From NCBI GenBank assembly GCA_008931825.1, contig QXVZ01008074.1, forward strand, positions 1-22,551: 22,551 nt of DNA, read 5' to 3'. The stretch comes from Phallusia fumigata (Eukaryota; Chordata; Ascidiacea; Phlebobranchia; Ascidiidae). Under the pieces are notes generated by a model. The model was given only the letters and a program-made list of their open reading frames with translations, made no database searches and was not told the origin of the DNA. The position numbers were made by a program, and so were the translations under genes. Positions 1 to 10,756 of the stretch are shown piece by piece; the stretch's first letter is position 1, and each line of letters opens with the position of its first letter.

Positions 1-374
1 ACGACAAACTCGGCTCACTATTCGGAGCAGCAATGGGGAAGTGTCCACGGAAATTAGCCTTAAGTAAATTAAAGCTTACAATCGTTTACTGATAATGTGG
101 TCGACTCACCTGCTGAGCACTGAATCGTTTCAAATCCAAGCAGTCCTACAAGCAGTAGCGTTCTCCTGTGACCAGTGCTAGTCCAAGGTCCTTAAGAATA
201 AAATAAAAGAAATAACAACGCGAGAATACAACGCGTTTAGTGATGCAGAGCTATTGAAAATGTGATCATTACTTTCTCCGTCGCAGTAATACTTGCCTAC
301 AAAAACAATGATGAGCAGAATTTAGACACACACTTGACGTAAAAAGTGTTTTACTGTTGTTTGCATACATTTGT

Positions 375-800
375 TGTGTGATGCTGGTGGTTTTGCAATC
401 TATTCGATATTTCGAAACGGTTTTCTACAGAAATCTGAAACAAAACTAACAACACAGCTTTTAAGTTCCTATTATTAGATAAAATATTCAAACACAGCAA
501 ATGTGTTTAAGGTTATTAATAAGATAACAGTGCAGCGACGGAATTCTTGCTGCATATTTTAGCGTTAATGCACTGATCTAGACTTTCTTGCGAGGCTAAA
601 CTGCCATAAGTTTGACGATTATTCGTTGGGAACGCGTGAAGAATTTGATGTGGACACTTTTGCCGATGCTGACAACTGAATAGTCAACGGAACACACGTG
701 ACATGCAAAATAGTAAGTGCAGCATGCAAATAATTACTAAAAATCCGGGCTCACTATTCGGAGCAGCAACAGGAAAGTGTCCACGAAACTTAGTTTTTGA
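375..800 (+). repeat. U unit 2 (5' truncated)
   Basis: It starts inside the hydrophobic micro-ORF segment (GCTGGTGGTTTTGCAATC) and lacks the ATG seen in units 3, 5, 6 and 7. It runs to the GTGTCCACGAAACT block. The reading frame of the GTGGACACTTTTGCCGATGC block is stopped by TGA just after GACAAC. Confidence 0.75.
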
Positions 801-1126
801 GAACGGAAGTTTTTAACTTTTAACCACTTCCGTATTAAGTTTATTTCGTTCTTTAGTCAAAAATTTAAATTGCGTAGAATTACATTCATTTTAAGAAATT
901 GATTTCAACTTAACTTTGTAAATGTCGGTTGTCTGATACTTAGTCTGTTTGTTTCTTTCTCCGTCGCAGTAATACTTCCGGATACCTCAATTGCCCTTGC
1001 TGCTGCAGGTTTTTCAATCAACTCGATATTTCGGAACAGTTTTATACAGAAATCTGCAACAAAACTAACAACACAGCTTGTAAGTTCGAGTACTTAAGCT
1101 AAATATTAGATAAAATATTCAAATAN

Positions 1127-1570
1127 ATGTCTCGGATACCTCCATTGCTTTTGCTGCTGGTGGTTTTGCAATCTATTCGATATTTCGAAACGGTTTTTAA
1201 CAGAAATCTGAAACAAAACTAACAACACACCTTGTAAGTTCGAGTATTTAGGCATATTATTAGATAAAATATTCAAACACAGCAAATGTGTTTGAGGTTA
1301 TTAATAAGATAACAGTGCATCGATGGTATTCTTGCTACATATTTTAGCGTCAATGCACTGAACTAGACTTTCTTGTGAGGCTAAACTACCATAAGTTTGA
1401 CGATTATTCGTTGGGAACGCGTGAAGAATTTGATGTGGACACTTTTGCCGATGCTGACAACTGAATAGTCAACGGAACACACGTGACATGCAAAATAGTA
1501 AGTGCAACATGCAAATAATTACGAAAAATCCGGGCTCACTATTCGGAGCAGCAACAGGAAAGTGTCCACG
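1127..1570 (+). repeat. U unit 3 with signal-peptide-like micro-ORF
   Basis: ATG at 1127 opens a 31-codon frame ending at 1222. It begins MSRIPPLLLLLVVLQ, with a hydrophobic run like a signal peptide. Further on lie a GCTTGTAAGT-like site after the Cys-Asn-Lys-Thr block and, at about 1498, GTAAGT after a frame ending T-C-K-I. The unit ends at the GTGTCCACGAAACT block. I read it as decayed exon-intron sequence. No protein family was recognised. Confidence 0.6.
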
Positions 1571-1754
1571 AAACTTAGTTTTTGAGAACGGAAGTTTTTT
1601 ACTTTTAACCACTTCCGTATTAAGTTTATTTCGTTCTTTAGTCAAATATTTAAATTGCGTAGAATTACATTCATTTTAAGAAATTGATTTCAACTTAACT
1701 TTGTAAATGTCGGTTGTCTGATTCGTAGTCTGTTTGTTTCTTTTCTCCGTCGCA

Positions 1755-2215
1755 GTAATACTTCCGGATACCTCCATTGCTTTTGCTGCTGCAGGTTTTT
1801 CAATCAACTCGATATTTCGGAACAGTTTGATACAGAAATCTGCAACAAAACTAACAACACAGCTTGTAAGTTCGAATAATTAAGCTAAATATTAGATAAA
1901 ATATTCAAATATAACAAATGTTATTAAGGTTGTTAAGATGATATAATAGTGTAGCGAAGGCATTTTTAGTGCACATTTTAGCGTTAATTCACTGATCTAG
2001 GCTTACTTGCGAAACTAAACTATTTATGTTTAGACGATTATGCTTGGGAAACGTATTCATTATTTCGTGTGGACACTTCTGCCGGTGCTGACAACCGAAT
2101 AGTCAACGGAACAACACGTGACATGCAAACTAGTAAGTGCAACATGCAAATAAATACCAAAAACACGGGCTCACTATTCGGAACAACAACGGGGAAGTGT
2201 CCGCAAAAATTAGCC
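1755..2215 (+). repeat. U unit 4
   Basis: Same block order as unit 3, starting CTTCCGGATACCTCC. The micro-ORF ATG is missing, and the hydrophobic block is followed by CTGCAGGTTTTTC instead of a continued frame. The GTGGACACTTCTGCC block carries an extra base in GGAACAACACGTGAC that shifts the T-C-K-I frame, so the unit is degenerate. Confidence 0.7.
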
Positions 2216-2699
2216 TTACGAAAACGCACGAAGGTCTTTTACTTTTAGGTTACAATTGTTTACTGGTAATGTGCTTGACTCAACTGTTGAGCACTAAATC
2301 GTTTCTATCAGCTGTTTATTTTAAACACCAGTAGTTCTACAAGCAGNGGTCTCCTACGACCGGTGGTGGTCAAAGTTTCTGTAGAAAAAAACCCAGCAGA
2401 AATAAGAAAACGAGAAATACAACGCTATGAGTATTGCACAATCATGAAGAAATGTATTTAGCACAATTAATGTGATTGACGCACAAGGAGCGGTCAGCGT
2501 GCACTCTGTACCACCTCCGTATTTTGTTTATTCCGTTGTTTAGCCAACAAACTGCTTATAATTCGTTGCATTTTAAGAAATGATTTCAACTTAACTGTGT
2601 AAATGCCAGTGGTCTGATTTATGGTCTATTTGCTTCGTTCCTCGTCGCAGGAATACTTGTCTACAAAAACCAATAAACAATGTTAAGCAGAGTGTATCA

Positions 2700-2930
2700 C
2701 ACCCTTATCGTAAATACAAAAGCAAAACATAGTAAAACATCAAAATGAACATACAAAAACTTGCATTTAATTCCAGATTTTTCCATTGTTGCTTGCACAT
2801 TCTGCACAGATCTGTGTCCGAAGTGGAAGAAATGGAAGTCCTGAATGCCGAGATTATCGATGACTGCTTGACCTCCCTCTGATCTTCAACTGAACATTGA
2901 TCAAACGCAAAAGGAAGATTTCTCACATCC
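2700..2930. other. Open frame on - strand, not supported as a gene
   Basis: A 73-codon - strand frame (2705-2926) has a hydrophobic end and several Cys. The matching stretch of copy B (about 7670-7890) is shifted by a one-base deletion near 7855 and no longer encodes it. I see no splice or promoter context, and regard it as chance. Confidence 0.3.
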
Positions 2931-3057
2931 TAGTTGCCCAGAGTTCACCTTGTCAGCTAATTTAAGAAGTTCCTAAAAGAAAAACTACCACAGGAAAAAT
3001 TGCAAAACCATATCTATGCTCCGCCTATTGCAAACTATACCGCAAACGCATATCGCG

Positions 3058-3089
3058 AAGGCAAAACAGTGTGCACCCTGTTTAGCCTT
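3058..3089. repeat. 32-base near-perfect palindrome, GTGCAC core
   Basis: The arms AAGGC...CAG and CTG...GCCTT pair at 14 of 16 positions around a central TGCA. This is the first of six clear copies, embedded in unit sequence that ends each time near a TCAnnAA. Confidence 0.7.
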
Positions 3090-3778
3090 CATAAAAATTG
3101 TGGTTCTCCAAAAACATTATCTTTCTTCTAAGCTTACATTCGTTAACTAGTATTGTGTTCGACTTGCCTGTTAAGCATTGACTCGTTTTAATCAGCAGTC
3201 CGTTCTAAACCCTGGTAGTCTACAATCTGAAACGAAAGACAAGAATAACAAAGTGAGAAATATGTTGTTAGAGATTCTTAGTTACTAAAAACTAAACGAA
3301 ATTTGGGTTACAGGGGAAATTACTGTGCACTCTCTACCGCCTCCGTATCCAGTTTTATTTGTTTGCAGACAGAATTTTTAATTGAGTTTAATTTGTTATG
3401 TAGAAAAAATAAATTATTAAATTTAACTGTGTAAATGCCGGTTGCTTGATTTGCAGTCATTTTTATTTATTTCTTCGTAAGTAGTGATACTTGCCTACAA
3501 TAACAATGAACTTGGATCAGAATTTCTGACACAAAGACATACCAGCGACAGAAAAATGCATATTCAACAATCGTAAAACAAACATTTTAAATTGATTACA
3601 GTTAGTTACCTTGTTGGGCATTCAGCTGTTTGTTGTATCGGCGACCCCAGCAATCTTGCAGCCGGATATGGACTACTTCAAATCTCGATTTTCCTTCAAA
3701 AGCGGGAAGGACAAAGGACAAGTTTCTAAACAGAAACATAAAAGTTCATCTCTAAACTCTTGTGAATCATATCGTAAC

Positions 3779-3806
3779 AGCTAAACAGTGTGCACCCTGG
3801 TTAGCC
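3779..3806. repeat. GTGCAC palindrome, second copy
   Basis: AGCTAAACAGTG pairs imperfectly with CCCTGGTTAGCC around the same core. The outer arm is shortened relative to the copy at 3058. Confidence 0.6.
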
Positions 3807-4046
3807 ATCAGCAAATTGGAAATTTATCGTAAAACAAACATTTTGAATTGATCACAGTTAGTTACCCAGTTTGGCATTTAGCCGTTAATCGAGTTGGCAA
3901 TCTCAGCAATCTTGCAGCCAGAAATGGTCTCCTTCCAAATCTGGTTTTTCCTTTACAGCGGTGAGACCAACGTTTCTGAAACAAAAACACAACAGAGACC
4001 GAAAAAGGCAACTTTACCTCAAATCATATCGCACAAACATTTCGTG

Positions 4047-4078
4047 AAGGCTAAACAGTGTGCACCCTGGTTGGCCTT
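4047..4078. repeat. GTGCAC palindrome, third copy
   Basis: Arms AAGGCTAAACAG and CTGGTTGGCCTT flank the TGCA core, with 13 of 16 positions paired. It lies in the second of two tandem units of about 240-270 bases (3590-3810 and 3840-4080). Confidence 0.65.
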
Positions 4079-4413
4079 CAACAATCAAATTGGAAGTTAT
4101 TCCGAGGATAAGTTTTAGACCATAAGGTGAATGACTACAACTCATTACCTGTTGAGCGTTAAGCCGTTTGGAGCCAGCGATCCCAGCATTTTTAAACGGA
4201 GTAATGATCTTTTGGGAGCGATGCTTGTCTAATGGTTCGATCTACAGAAAAATACAGATATGTCAAAGTAAAAAATTACGCATAATTATCGAAATCGAAC
4301 GGGCACTCTAATCCACCGTGTTATTTCGCTATGTAGACAAACAACTAGCAACTTAATATTCTCCTACAGAAAAAAAGGCAAATATTGGGTTGGTTAAGAA
4401 CACAAAAAATGTA

Positions 4414-4680
4414 AGATGTCGAATCATATCATCGTGCCTGAAAGGTTGTTTACCTACATTGGGCAATTATCAGCTAAACGCGATGTTTTAACAGCGTGCA
4501 CAATGTTTTGTCTTCAGCAATTCGTATACTATTCTAACGTACACCTAGTGTTAGTTTACTTACATTTAGCATTTAGATCCCGAATACCCCGAAGTCTGCA
4601 GGTGATGTTTAGTTGTTCTAAACGAGCTGTTTTGACGAAATCTGCAACATAACCAATACATTAGTTGTACATGTGCCGAC
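4414..4680 (+). repeat. V unit 1
   Basis: It contains ATTATCAGCTAAACG, CATTTAGCATTTAGAT and ATCTGCAACATAACCAA. Related copies lie at 11,325-11,600 and 13,168-13,395, and a part is found at 9231-9320. The first two thirds fall in the 314-base segment that copy B lacks. Confidence 0.6.
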
Positions 4681-4879
4681 ATTATATGTTCTAATTTATC
4701 GGCTAAGATTTGGAAGGTAGTAACTCTGCAACTAATAAACATGATCATGTCTACAAGCTGTAAAAGTTTCATTTTATGACAAATCGACATGGACAAACTG
4801 CAGAGTAGAAAAATGAAAGAAGGATGGGTTACCATAAATACATTCTAAAAACACTATTAGCCAATTTTTAAAGAAATGT

Positions 4880-5185
4880 ATGACCTACGCTACATGGAAT
4901 AATTGTTTCAGGCAGGAACGCATGGGTCCCCACAAATGCAAAGATGTATATCCTGCATTTTTTGATAAATGTCAGGCTTTAAGGTTAAACGAAGCAGGGT
5001 ACAACAATAACATGTTCTACAAAATGTCCAAGTTACATCCAATTTGGACACTGTTAATAAATTTACCAATTTTAGGAGGCTGGTGGCGTAACTGCTGGGG
5101 TAATGGCGTCAGACAAAGAAATCAATACACCATGATGGCATGCTACACAAAATATCCAAATTTCACCTCATTTGGCACTGTTTAG
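4880..5185 (+). other. 101-codon open frame preserved in both 5-kb copies
   Basis: The frame contains F-F-D-K-C-Q-A-L, a hydrophobic P-I-L-G-G-W-W stretch and several Cys. Copy B keeps the same frame (9613-9855) with the same stop position. Many of the differences are amino-acid changing, so selection on a protein is not evident. The DNA of 5013-5105 is itself imperfectly repeated at 5139-5230, which suggests repeat-derived sequence rather than a gene. No signal peptide, splice context or family match was seen. Confidence 0.25.
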
Positions 5186-5352
5186 TAATTTGACCTATTT
5201 TAGGGGGCTCTAGTGGGGTATCCGCTAGGGCTATAGGGTAAACAGCAGAAATCGAAACACCTCTGTTATACAATATTCCTCCTGGAAACACTTACAGTTA
5301 ATGACAACACAAGTTCATCTTATTACCAAACATATACAGTAAACACATACTC

Positions 5353-5880
5353 AAATATTCTACAGTTGTTAGCTTACATTTGTTGTTTGAAGATTCCAAT
5401 TACGTTCATGTTCAGGATACTTCCATTTCTTTTGCTGCTGCAGGTAATGTAATCCATTTGATATTTCGGAACAATTTTGTACAGAAATCTGCAACAAAAC
5501 TAACAACACAGCTTGTAAGTTTGAGTAATTAAGCCTAGTACTAGGTATAAGGATTCCTATGCATTTAAAGATGGCAAATTTGTTTCAGGTTATTAACAAA
5601 ATATAACAGTATAGCGATGGTATTTTTGCTGCATACTTTAGTGTTAGTTCATTGATCTAGGCTTACTTGCGAAGCTTTAACTGATATAAGGTTGCCCGAT
5701 TATGCTTTGTGAACGCGCAACTATTTTGATGTGGACACTTCTGCCGATGCTGGCAACCGAATAGTCAACGGAACATAAGTGACATGCAAAACAGTAAGTG
5801 TAACATGCAAATTATTACGACAAACCCCGCTTAATATTTGGAGCTGTAACAGGATAGTGTCCACAAAACTTTGCCTTATG
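5353..5880 (+). repeat. U unit 5, between the two 5-kb copies
   Basis: ATG at 5408 encodes MFRILPFLLLLQ and is followed directly by GTAATG. This is the unit whose hydrophobic exon best resembles a first coding exon with a usable splice donor (CTGCAG/GTAATG). Downstream are the ACAGCTTGTAAGT site and the GTGGACACTTCTGCCGATGC block. In this unit the final GTAAGT follows T-C-K-T rather than T-C-K-I. Confidence 0.65.
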
Positions 5881-6229
5881 CGAGCCTTCACTTTTAAGGT
5901 AATTAAAGCTTACAATCGTTTACTGGCAATGTGGTCGACTCACCTGCTGAGCACTGAATCGTTTCAAATCCAAGCAGTCCTACAAGCAGTAGCGTTCTCC
6001 TGTTACCAGTGCTGGTCCAAGGTTCTGAAGAATAAAATAAAAGAAATAACAAAGCGAGAATACAACGTTTTTAGTGATGCAGAGCTATTAAAAATGCGAT
6101 CATTACTTTCTCCATCGCAGTAATACTTGCCTGCAAAAACAATGATGAGCAGAATTTAGACACACACTGGACGTAAAAAGTGTTTTACTGTTGTTTGCAT
6201 ACATTTGTTGTGTGATGCTTTGAAAAACG

Positions 6230-6615
6230 TTCATGTCTCGGATACCTCCATTGCTTTTGCTGCTGGAGGTTTTGCAATCTATTCGATATTTCGGAACGGT
6301 TTTCTGCAGAAATCTGAAACAAAACTATCTGAAACAAACTAGGTTATTACTAAGATAACAGTGCAGCGACGAAATTCTTGCTGCATATTTAGCGTTAATG
6401 CACTGATCTAGACTTTCTCGTGGGGCCAACTACCATAAGTTTGACGATTATTCATTGGGAACGCGCAATTATTTTGATGTGGACACTTTTGCCGATGCTG
6501 ACAACCGAATAGTCAACGAAACATACGTGCCATGCAAAATAGTAAGTGCAACATGCAAATTAATACGAAAAATCCGGGCTCACTATTCGGAGCAGCAACA
6601 GGAAAGTGTCCACAA
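6230..6615 (+). repeat. U unit 6 with signal-peptide-like micro-ORF
   Basis: ATG at 6233 begins MSRIPPLLLLLEVLQ, matching unit 3 closely. The middle of the unit has a deletion of the Asn-Thr block. A frame from 6455 to 6652 reads through the GAYGTGGACACTT block and keeps Cys residues at V-P-C-K and A-T-C-K, the longest surviving frame over this part of the family. GTAAGT follows P-C-K-I. Confidence 0.65.
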
Positions 6616-6898
6616 AACTTACGTTTTGAGAACGAAAGTTTTTTACCTTTAACCACCTCCGCATTAAGTTTATTTCGTCGTTTAATTGCAATTAATTAGT
6701 TGCATTTTAAGAAATTGATTTTAACTTAGCTTTGTAAATGTCGGTTGTCTGATTCGTAGTCTGTTTGTTTCTTTCTCCGTCGCAGTAATACTTGTCTACA
6801 AAAACAACGATATGCAGAGTGTAAACACACACATAACGTAAAATGAGTATTCCTGTTGTTTTGCTTACATTTGTTATGTGATGCTTCGAATAACGTTC

Positions 6899-7215
6899 AT
6901 GTTTCCGGATACCTTTGTTCCGGATACCTCCATTGCTTTTGCTGCTGCAGGTTTTTCAATGAACTCGATATTTCGGAACAGTTTTATACAGAAATCTGCT
7001 AAAAATCTAAAGGTTATTATTACGACATAACAGTGTAGCGATGGCATTCTTGCAGCATATTTTAGTGTTATGTCTCTGATCTAGGCTTACTAAATTCTTT
7101 ATGTTTAGACGATTAGACTTGGAAAATCCGTTCATTATTTCTTGTGGCATGTAAAATAGTAAGTGCAATATGCAAATATTACGAAAAACTCTGCTTACTA
7201 TTTGGAGCAGCAACG
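6899..7215 (+). repeat. U unit 7 (internally deleted)
   Basis: The start block is duplicated (CCGGATACCT occurs twice, 6905 and 6919), which shifts the micro-ORF from ATG 6899 out of the leucine-rich frame. The GTGGACACTT block is almost wholly deleted; only CTTGTGGCATG remains before AATAGTAAGTGCAATATGC. Confidence 0.65.
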
Positions 7216-7904
7216 GGGAATGGTCCGCGAAAATCAGCCTTACGAAAACGCACGGAAGTCTTTTACTTTTAGGTTACAATCGTTTACTGGTAATCAGTAG
7301 TTCTACAAGCAATCACGGTCTCCTATGACCGGTGGTGGTTAAATTTCTGTAGAAAAAAAAAACAGCACAAATAAGAAAACGAGAAATACAACGCTATTAG
7401 TGATGCATAGTCATGAAAAACTGTGTTTAGCACAATTAATGCAATTGGCGTACAAGGGGCGGTCAGCGTGCACTCTGTACCACCTCCGTATTAAGTTTAT
7501 TTCGTTGTTTAGCCAACAAACTGCTTATAATTCGCATTTTAAGAAATGATTTCAACTTAACTGTGTAAATGCCAGTGGTCTGATTTATGGTCTATTTGTT
7601 TCGTTCCTCGTCGCAGGAATACTTGTCTACAAAACACAATAAACAATGTTAAGCAGAGTGTATCACACCCTTATCGTAAATACAAAAGCAAAACATCAAA
7701 ATGAACATACAAAAACTTGCATTTAATTACAGATTTTTCCTTTGTTGCTTGCACATTCTGCACAGATCTGTGTTCGAAGTGGAAGAAATGGGAGTCCTGA
7801 ATGCCGAGATTATCGATGACTGCTTGACCTCCCTCTGATCTTCAACTGAACAAGATCAAACGCAAAAGGAAGATTTCTCACATCCTAGTTGCCGAGAGTT
7901 CACC

Positions 7905-8087
7905 TTGTCAGCTAATTTTAAGAAGTTCCTACAACAAAAACTACCACAGGAAAAATTGCAAAATCATATCTATGCTCCGCCTATTGCAAACTATACCGCA
8001 AACGCATATCGCGAAGGCAAAACAGCGTGCACCCTGTTTAGCCTTCATAAAAAATGTGATTATCCAAAAACATTATCTTTCTTCTAA
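7905..8087 (+). other. 60-codon open frame, frameshifted in copy A
   Basis: The frame spans the GTGCAC palindrome. The same residues (K-L-P-Q-E-K-L-Q-N-H-I-Y-A-P-P) are encoded in copy A at about 2975-3130, but a one-base deletion near 2960 breaks the start there. No domain was recognised, and it is probably non-coding. Confidence 0.2.
8014..8045. repeat. GTGCAC palindrome, copy B of the one at 3058
   Basis: Duplicate of 3058-3089, differing by C for T next to the core (CAGCGTGCACC). The arms remain paired. Confidence 0.65.
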
Positions 8088-8754
8088 GCATACATTCGTT
8101 AACTAGTATTGTGTTCGACTTGCCTGTTAAGCTTTGACTCGTTTTAATCAGCAGTCCGTTCTAAACCCTGGTAGTTCTACAATCTGAAACGAAAGACAAA
8201 AATAACAAAGTGAGAAATATGTTGTTAGAGATTCTTAGTTACTAAAAACTAAACGAAATTTGGGTTACAGGGGAAATTACTGTGCACTCTCTACCGCCTC
8301 CGTATCCAGTTTTATTCGTTTGCAGACAGAATTTTTAATTGAGTTTAATTTGTTACACGAAAAAAATAAATCATTAAATTTAACTGTGTAAATGCCGGTT
8401 GTGTAATTTGTAATCATTTTTATTCATTTCTTCGTCGTAGTGATACTTGCCTACAATAACAATGACGTTGGATCAGAATTTCTGACACAAAGACATACCA
8501 GCGACAGAAAAATGCATATTCAACAATCGTAAAACAAACATTTTGAATTGATTACAGTTAGTTACCTTGTTGGGCATTCAGCTGTTTGTGGTATCGGCGA
8601 TCCCAGCAATCTTGCAGCCAGAAATGGACTACTTACAAATCCTGATTTTCCCTCAAAAGCGGCGAGGACAAAGGCCAAAGTTTCTAAGACAGAAACATAC
8701 AAGAGACAGAAACATGCAAATTCATCTCTAAACACTCACAAATCATATCTCGAA

Positions 8755-8783
8755 AGCTAAACAGTGTGCACCCTGGTTAGCCA
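8755..8783. repeat. GTGCAC palindrome, copy B of the one at 3779
   Basis: Duplicate of 3779-3806 with the same core and arms. Confidence 0.6.
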
Positions 8784-9023
8784 TCAGCAAATTAGAAGTT
8801 TATCGTAAAACAAACATTTTGAATTGATCACAGTTAGTTACCCAGTTTGGCATTTAGCCGTTAATCGAGTTGGCAATCTCAGCAACCTTGCAGCCAGAAA
8901 TGGTCTCCTTCCAAATCTGTTTTTTTCTTTACAGAGGTGAGACCAAAGTTTCTGAAACAAAAACATAACAGAGACAGAAAAAGGCAAAATTTGTCTCAAA
9001 TCATATCGCAAAAGCATTTCGCG

Positions 9024-9055
9024 AAGGCTAAACAGTGTGCACCCTGGTTGGCCTT
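9024..9055. repeat. GTGCAC palindrome, copy B of the one at 4047
   Basis: The palindrome bases are the same as at 4047-4078, although flanking bases differ between the two 5-kb copies. Confidence 0.65.
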
Positions 9056-9612
9056 CAGCATTCGAATTGGAAGTTGTTCCGAACATATGTTTTAGGTGAA
9101 CTACTACCGTTATACCTGTTGAGCGTAAAGCCGTTTGGAGTCAGCGATCCCAGCATTCTTAAACGCAGTAATGGTCTTTTGGGAGCGATGCCTGTCTAAC
9201 GGTTCGATACAGAAAATACAGATATGTCAACGAATTCTCCGAAGACTGTAGGTGATGTTTAGTTGTTCTACACGAGCTGTTTTGTCGAAATCTGCAACAT
9301 AACCAATACGTTAGTTGTACATGTGCAGACATCATATGTTCATAATTTATCGTCTACGACTTGGAAGATAGTAACTCTGCAACTAATAAACATGATCATA
9401 TCTACCAGCTGTAAAAGTTTCATCCAAATCAACGAAAAAATTTTATGACAAAGCGACTTGGACAAGCTACAGAGTAGAAAAATGAAAGAATGGGTTACCA
9501 TAAATACATTCTAAAAACACTATTAGCCAAATTTTAAAGAAATGTATGACCTACGCTACATGGAATATTTGTTTCTGCAGGCAAAAACGCATGGGTCACC
9601 ACAGATGCAAAG

Positions 9613-9855
9613 ATGTGTATAATGCCCTTTTTTGATAAATGTCAGGCTTTAGGGTTAAACGAAGCAGAGCACGACAATATAATGTTCTACAAACTGTCCA
9701 AGTTACATCCATTTTGGACATTGTTTTTAAATTTTCCAATTTTAGGAGGCTGGTGGGGTAACTGCTGGGGCTTTGGCGTCAGACAAAGAAATCAATACAG
9801 CGCGATGGCATGCTACACAAAATATTCAATTTTCCCCTCGTTTAGCGCTGTTTAG
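9613..9855 (+). other. 80-codon open frame, duplicate of 4880-5185
   Basis: It shares F-F-D-K-C-Q-A-L, L-G-G-W-W, N-C-W-G and M-A-C-Y-T-K-Y with the copy A frame and is likewise stop-free to the same TAG. Changes such as R to G and N to F indicate loose or no constraint. Confidence 0.25.
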
Positions 9856-10000
9856 TAATTCGACTCATTTTAAGGGGCTCCAGTGGGGTATCCGCTAGGG
9901 ATACAGGGTGAACAGCAGAAATCCAAACACCTCTGTTAAACAATAATCCTCCAGGATCAAAGAAACTCTGACAGTTAATCACAACACAAGTTGATCTTAT

Positions 10001-10700
10001 TACCAAACAAAATATGAAGCAAATCAGCTAAACAGCTTAACCACCGAACACTAACACAAGGTCTGAGCTGCAACAGCATGGCAAAATCACTCATGTATAC
10101 AATTAAAGGTATGGCAACTTAAATGTTAAAGACAGTTTATTCTAACAATCTCAATGACCCAACCTAAAATCTAATAAAAATTCTATTCCAGACGGACATT
10201 GTTCAAAAAGTTAACTAATGACGTCTAGTGTTTAGTAAGTTAGTGCCAACCCGCGATTTGGACCTCAACCGATTAAAGCTTCATTCAACTTGGTCTAGTG
10301 GTTCAGTCACAGAAACTTTCGTTTGTGGTGTTTGTAGGCATGGAAAACGTTTTACACGTTTGGGGCTAGCGGGGTAACCACTGGCTCTATGGGGTCGAAC
10401 AAAACTAATGGTGCAACTACATTACCATATCTTCCAGCTGTGAAAGTTTTATCCAAATCCACTGAACAATTCATGCCAAAACAGCAAAACAGATCGAATA
10501 AAATGTGTGTTCTCTACAATAAGACCCTTAAATAGAAAAGAAAAAACAAACAAACAGAGTAAAAACAATATGTACCCCCTTCAGGGAGCGGACCCATAAC
10601 TAGCAATTCCAACTTACCCGGACTTAACTCAATGTAAAAAAGACATGCTAGACATTAAAGATTGAACATTTACACGTACAAGCTTAATTTGGAATGAGAA
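10001..10700. other. Interval with no gene; diverged repeat fragments
   Basis: I see no coding frame here. Two fragments relate it to the array: GGGGCTAGCGGGGTAACC at about 10,367 resembles GGGGCTCTAGTGGGGTATCC (5202) and its copy at 9876. CCAGCTGTGAAAGTTTTATCC at about 10,434 resembles 9407. Confidence 0.5.
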
Positions 10701-10756
10701 AAATTAATGATGTCGAAGCACATTATCGTGTTGGAAAGGTTGTTTACTTACATTTG

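Larger units (their letters stand above)
375..1915. repeat. 785-base tandem duplication (two direct copies)
   Basis: About 375-1130 and 1160-1915 are nearly identical in direct orientation (for example the TAGTAAGTGCA segment at about 708 and again at about 1493). Identity looks clearly higher than between the 5-kb copies, so this duplication is younger. An N at 1126 sits beside the junction, so the true copy number may be larger than assembled. Confidence 0.85.
3590..4080. repeat. Two tandem ~240-base units inside copy A
   Basis: Both units begin near GTTAGTTACC, contain AGCAATCTTGCAGCC, and end with the GTGCAC palindrome. The same pair recurs at 8560-9060 in copy B. Short frames crossing them (3894-4118 +, 8548-8760 +) are not conserved between copies and are treated as chance. 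Confidence 0.7.
1..5340. repeat. Copy A of a ~5-kb direct duplication
   Basis: Long stretches recur in the same order and orientation in 5817-10,000. For example 71 matches 5905, 2695 matches 7665, 3894 matches about 8870, and 5014 matches 9683. By eye the copies look about 90% identical with small indels, and short reading frames are broken differently in each, as expected for neutral sequence. Copy A contains an extra 785-base unit and about 314 bases (4267-4580) that copy B lacks. No intact gene with a recognisable domain was found inside. Confidence 0.85.
5817..10000. repeat. Copy B of the ~5-kb direct duplication
   Basis: This is the partner of 1-5340. The offset is about 5834 at its left end, about 4970 in the middle and about 4669 at its right end, so the copies differ by a 785-base unit and a 314-base segment. 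Similarity ends at the right near 10,000, just after a shared ATTACCAAACA, which in copy A lies near 5320. Confidence 0.85.
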
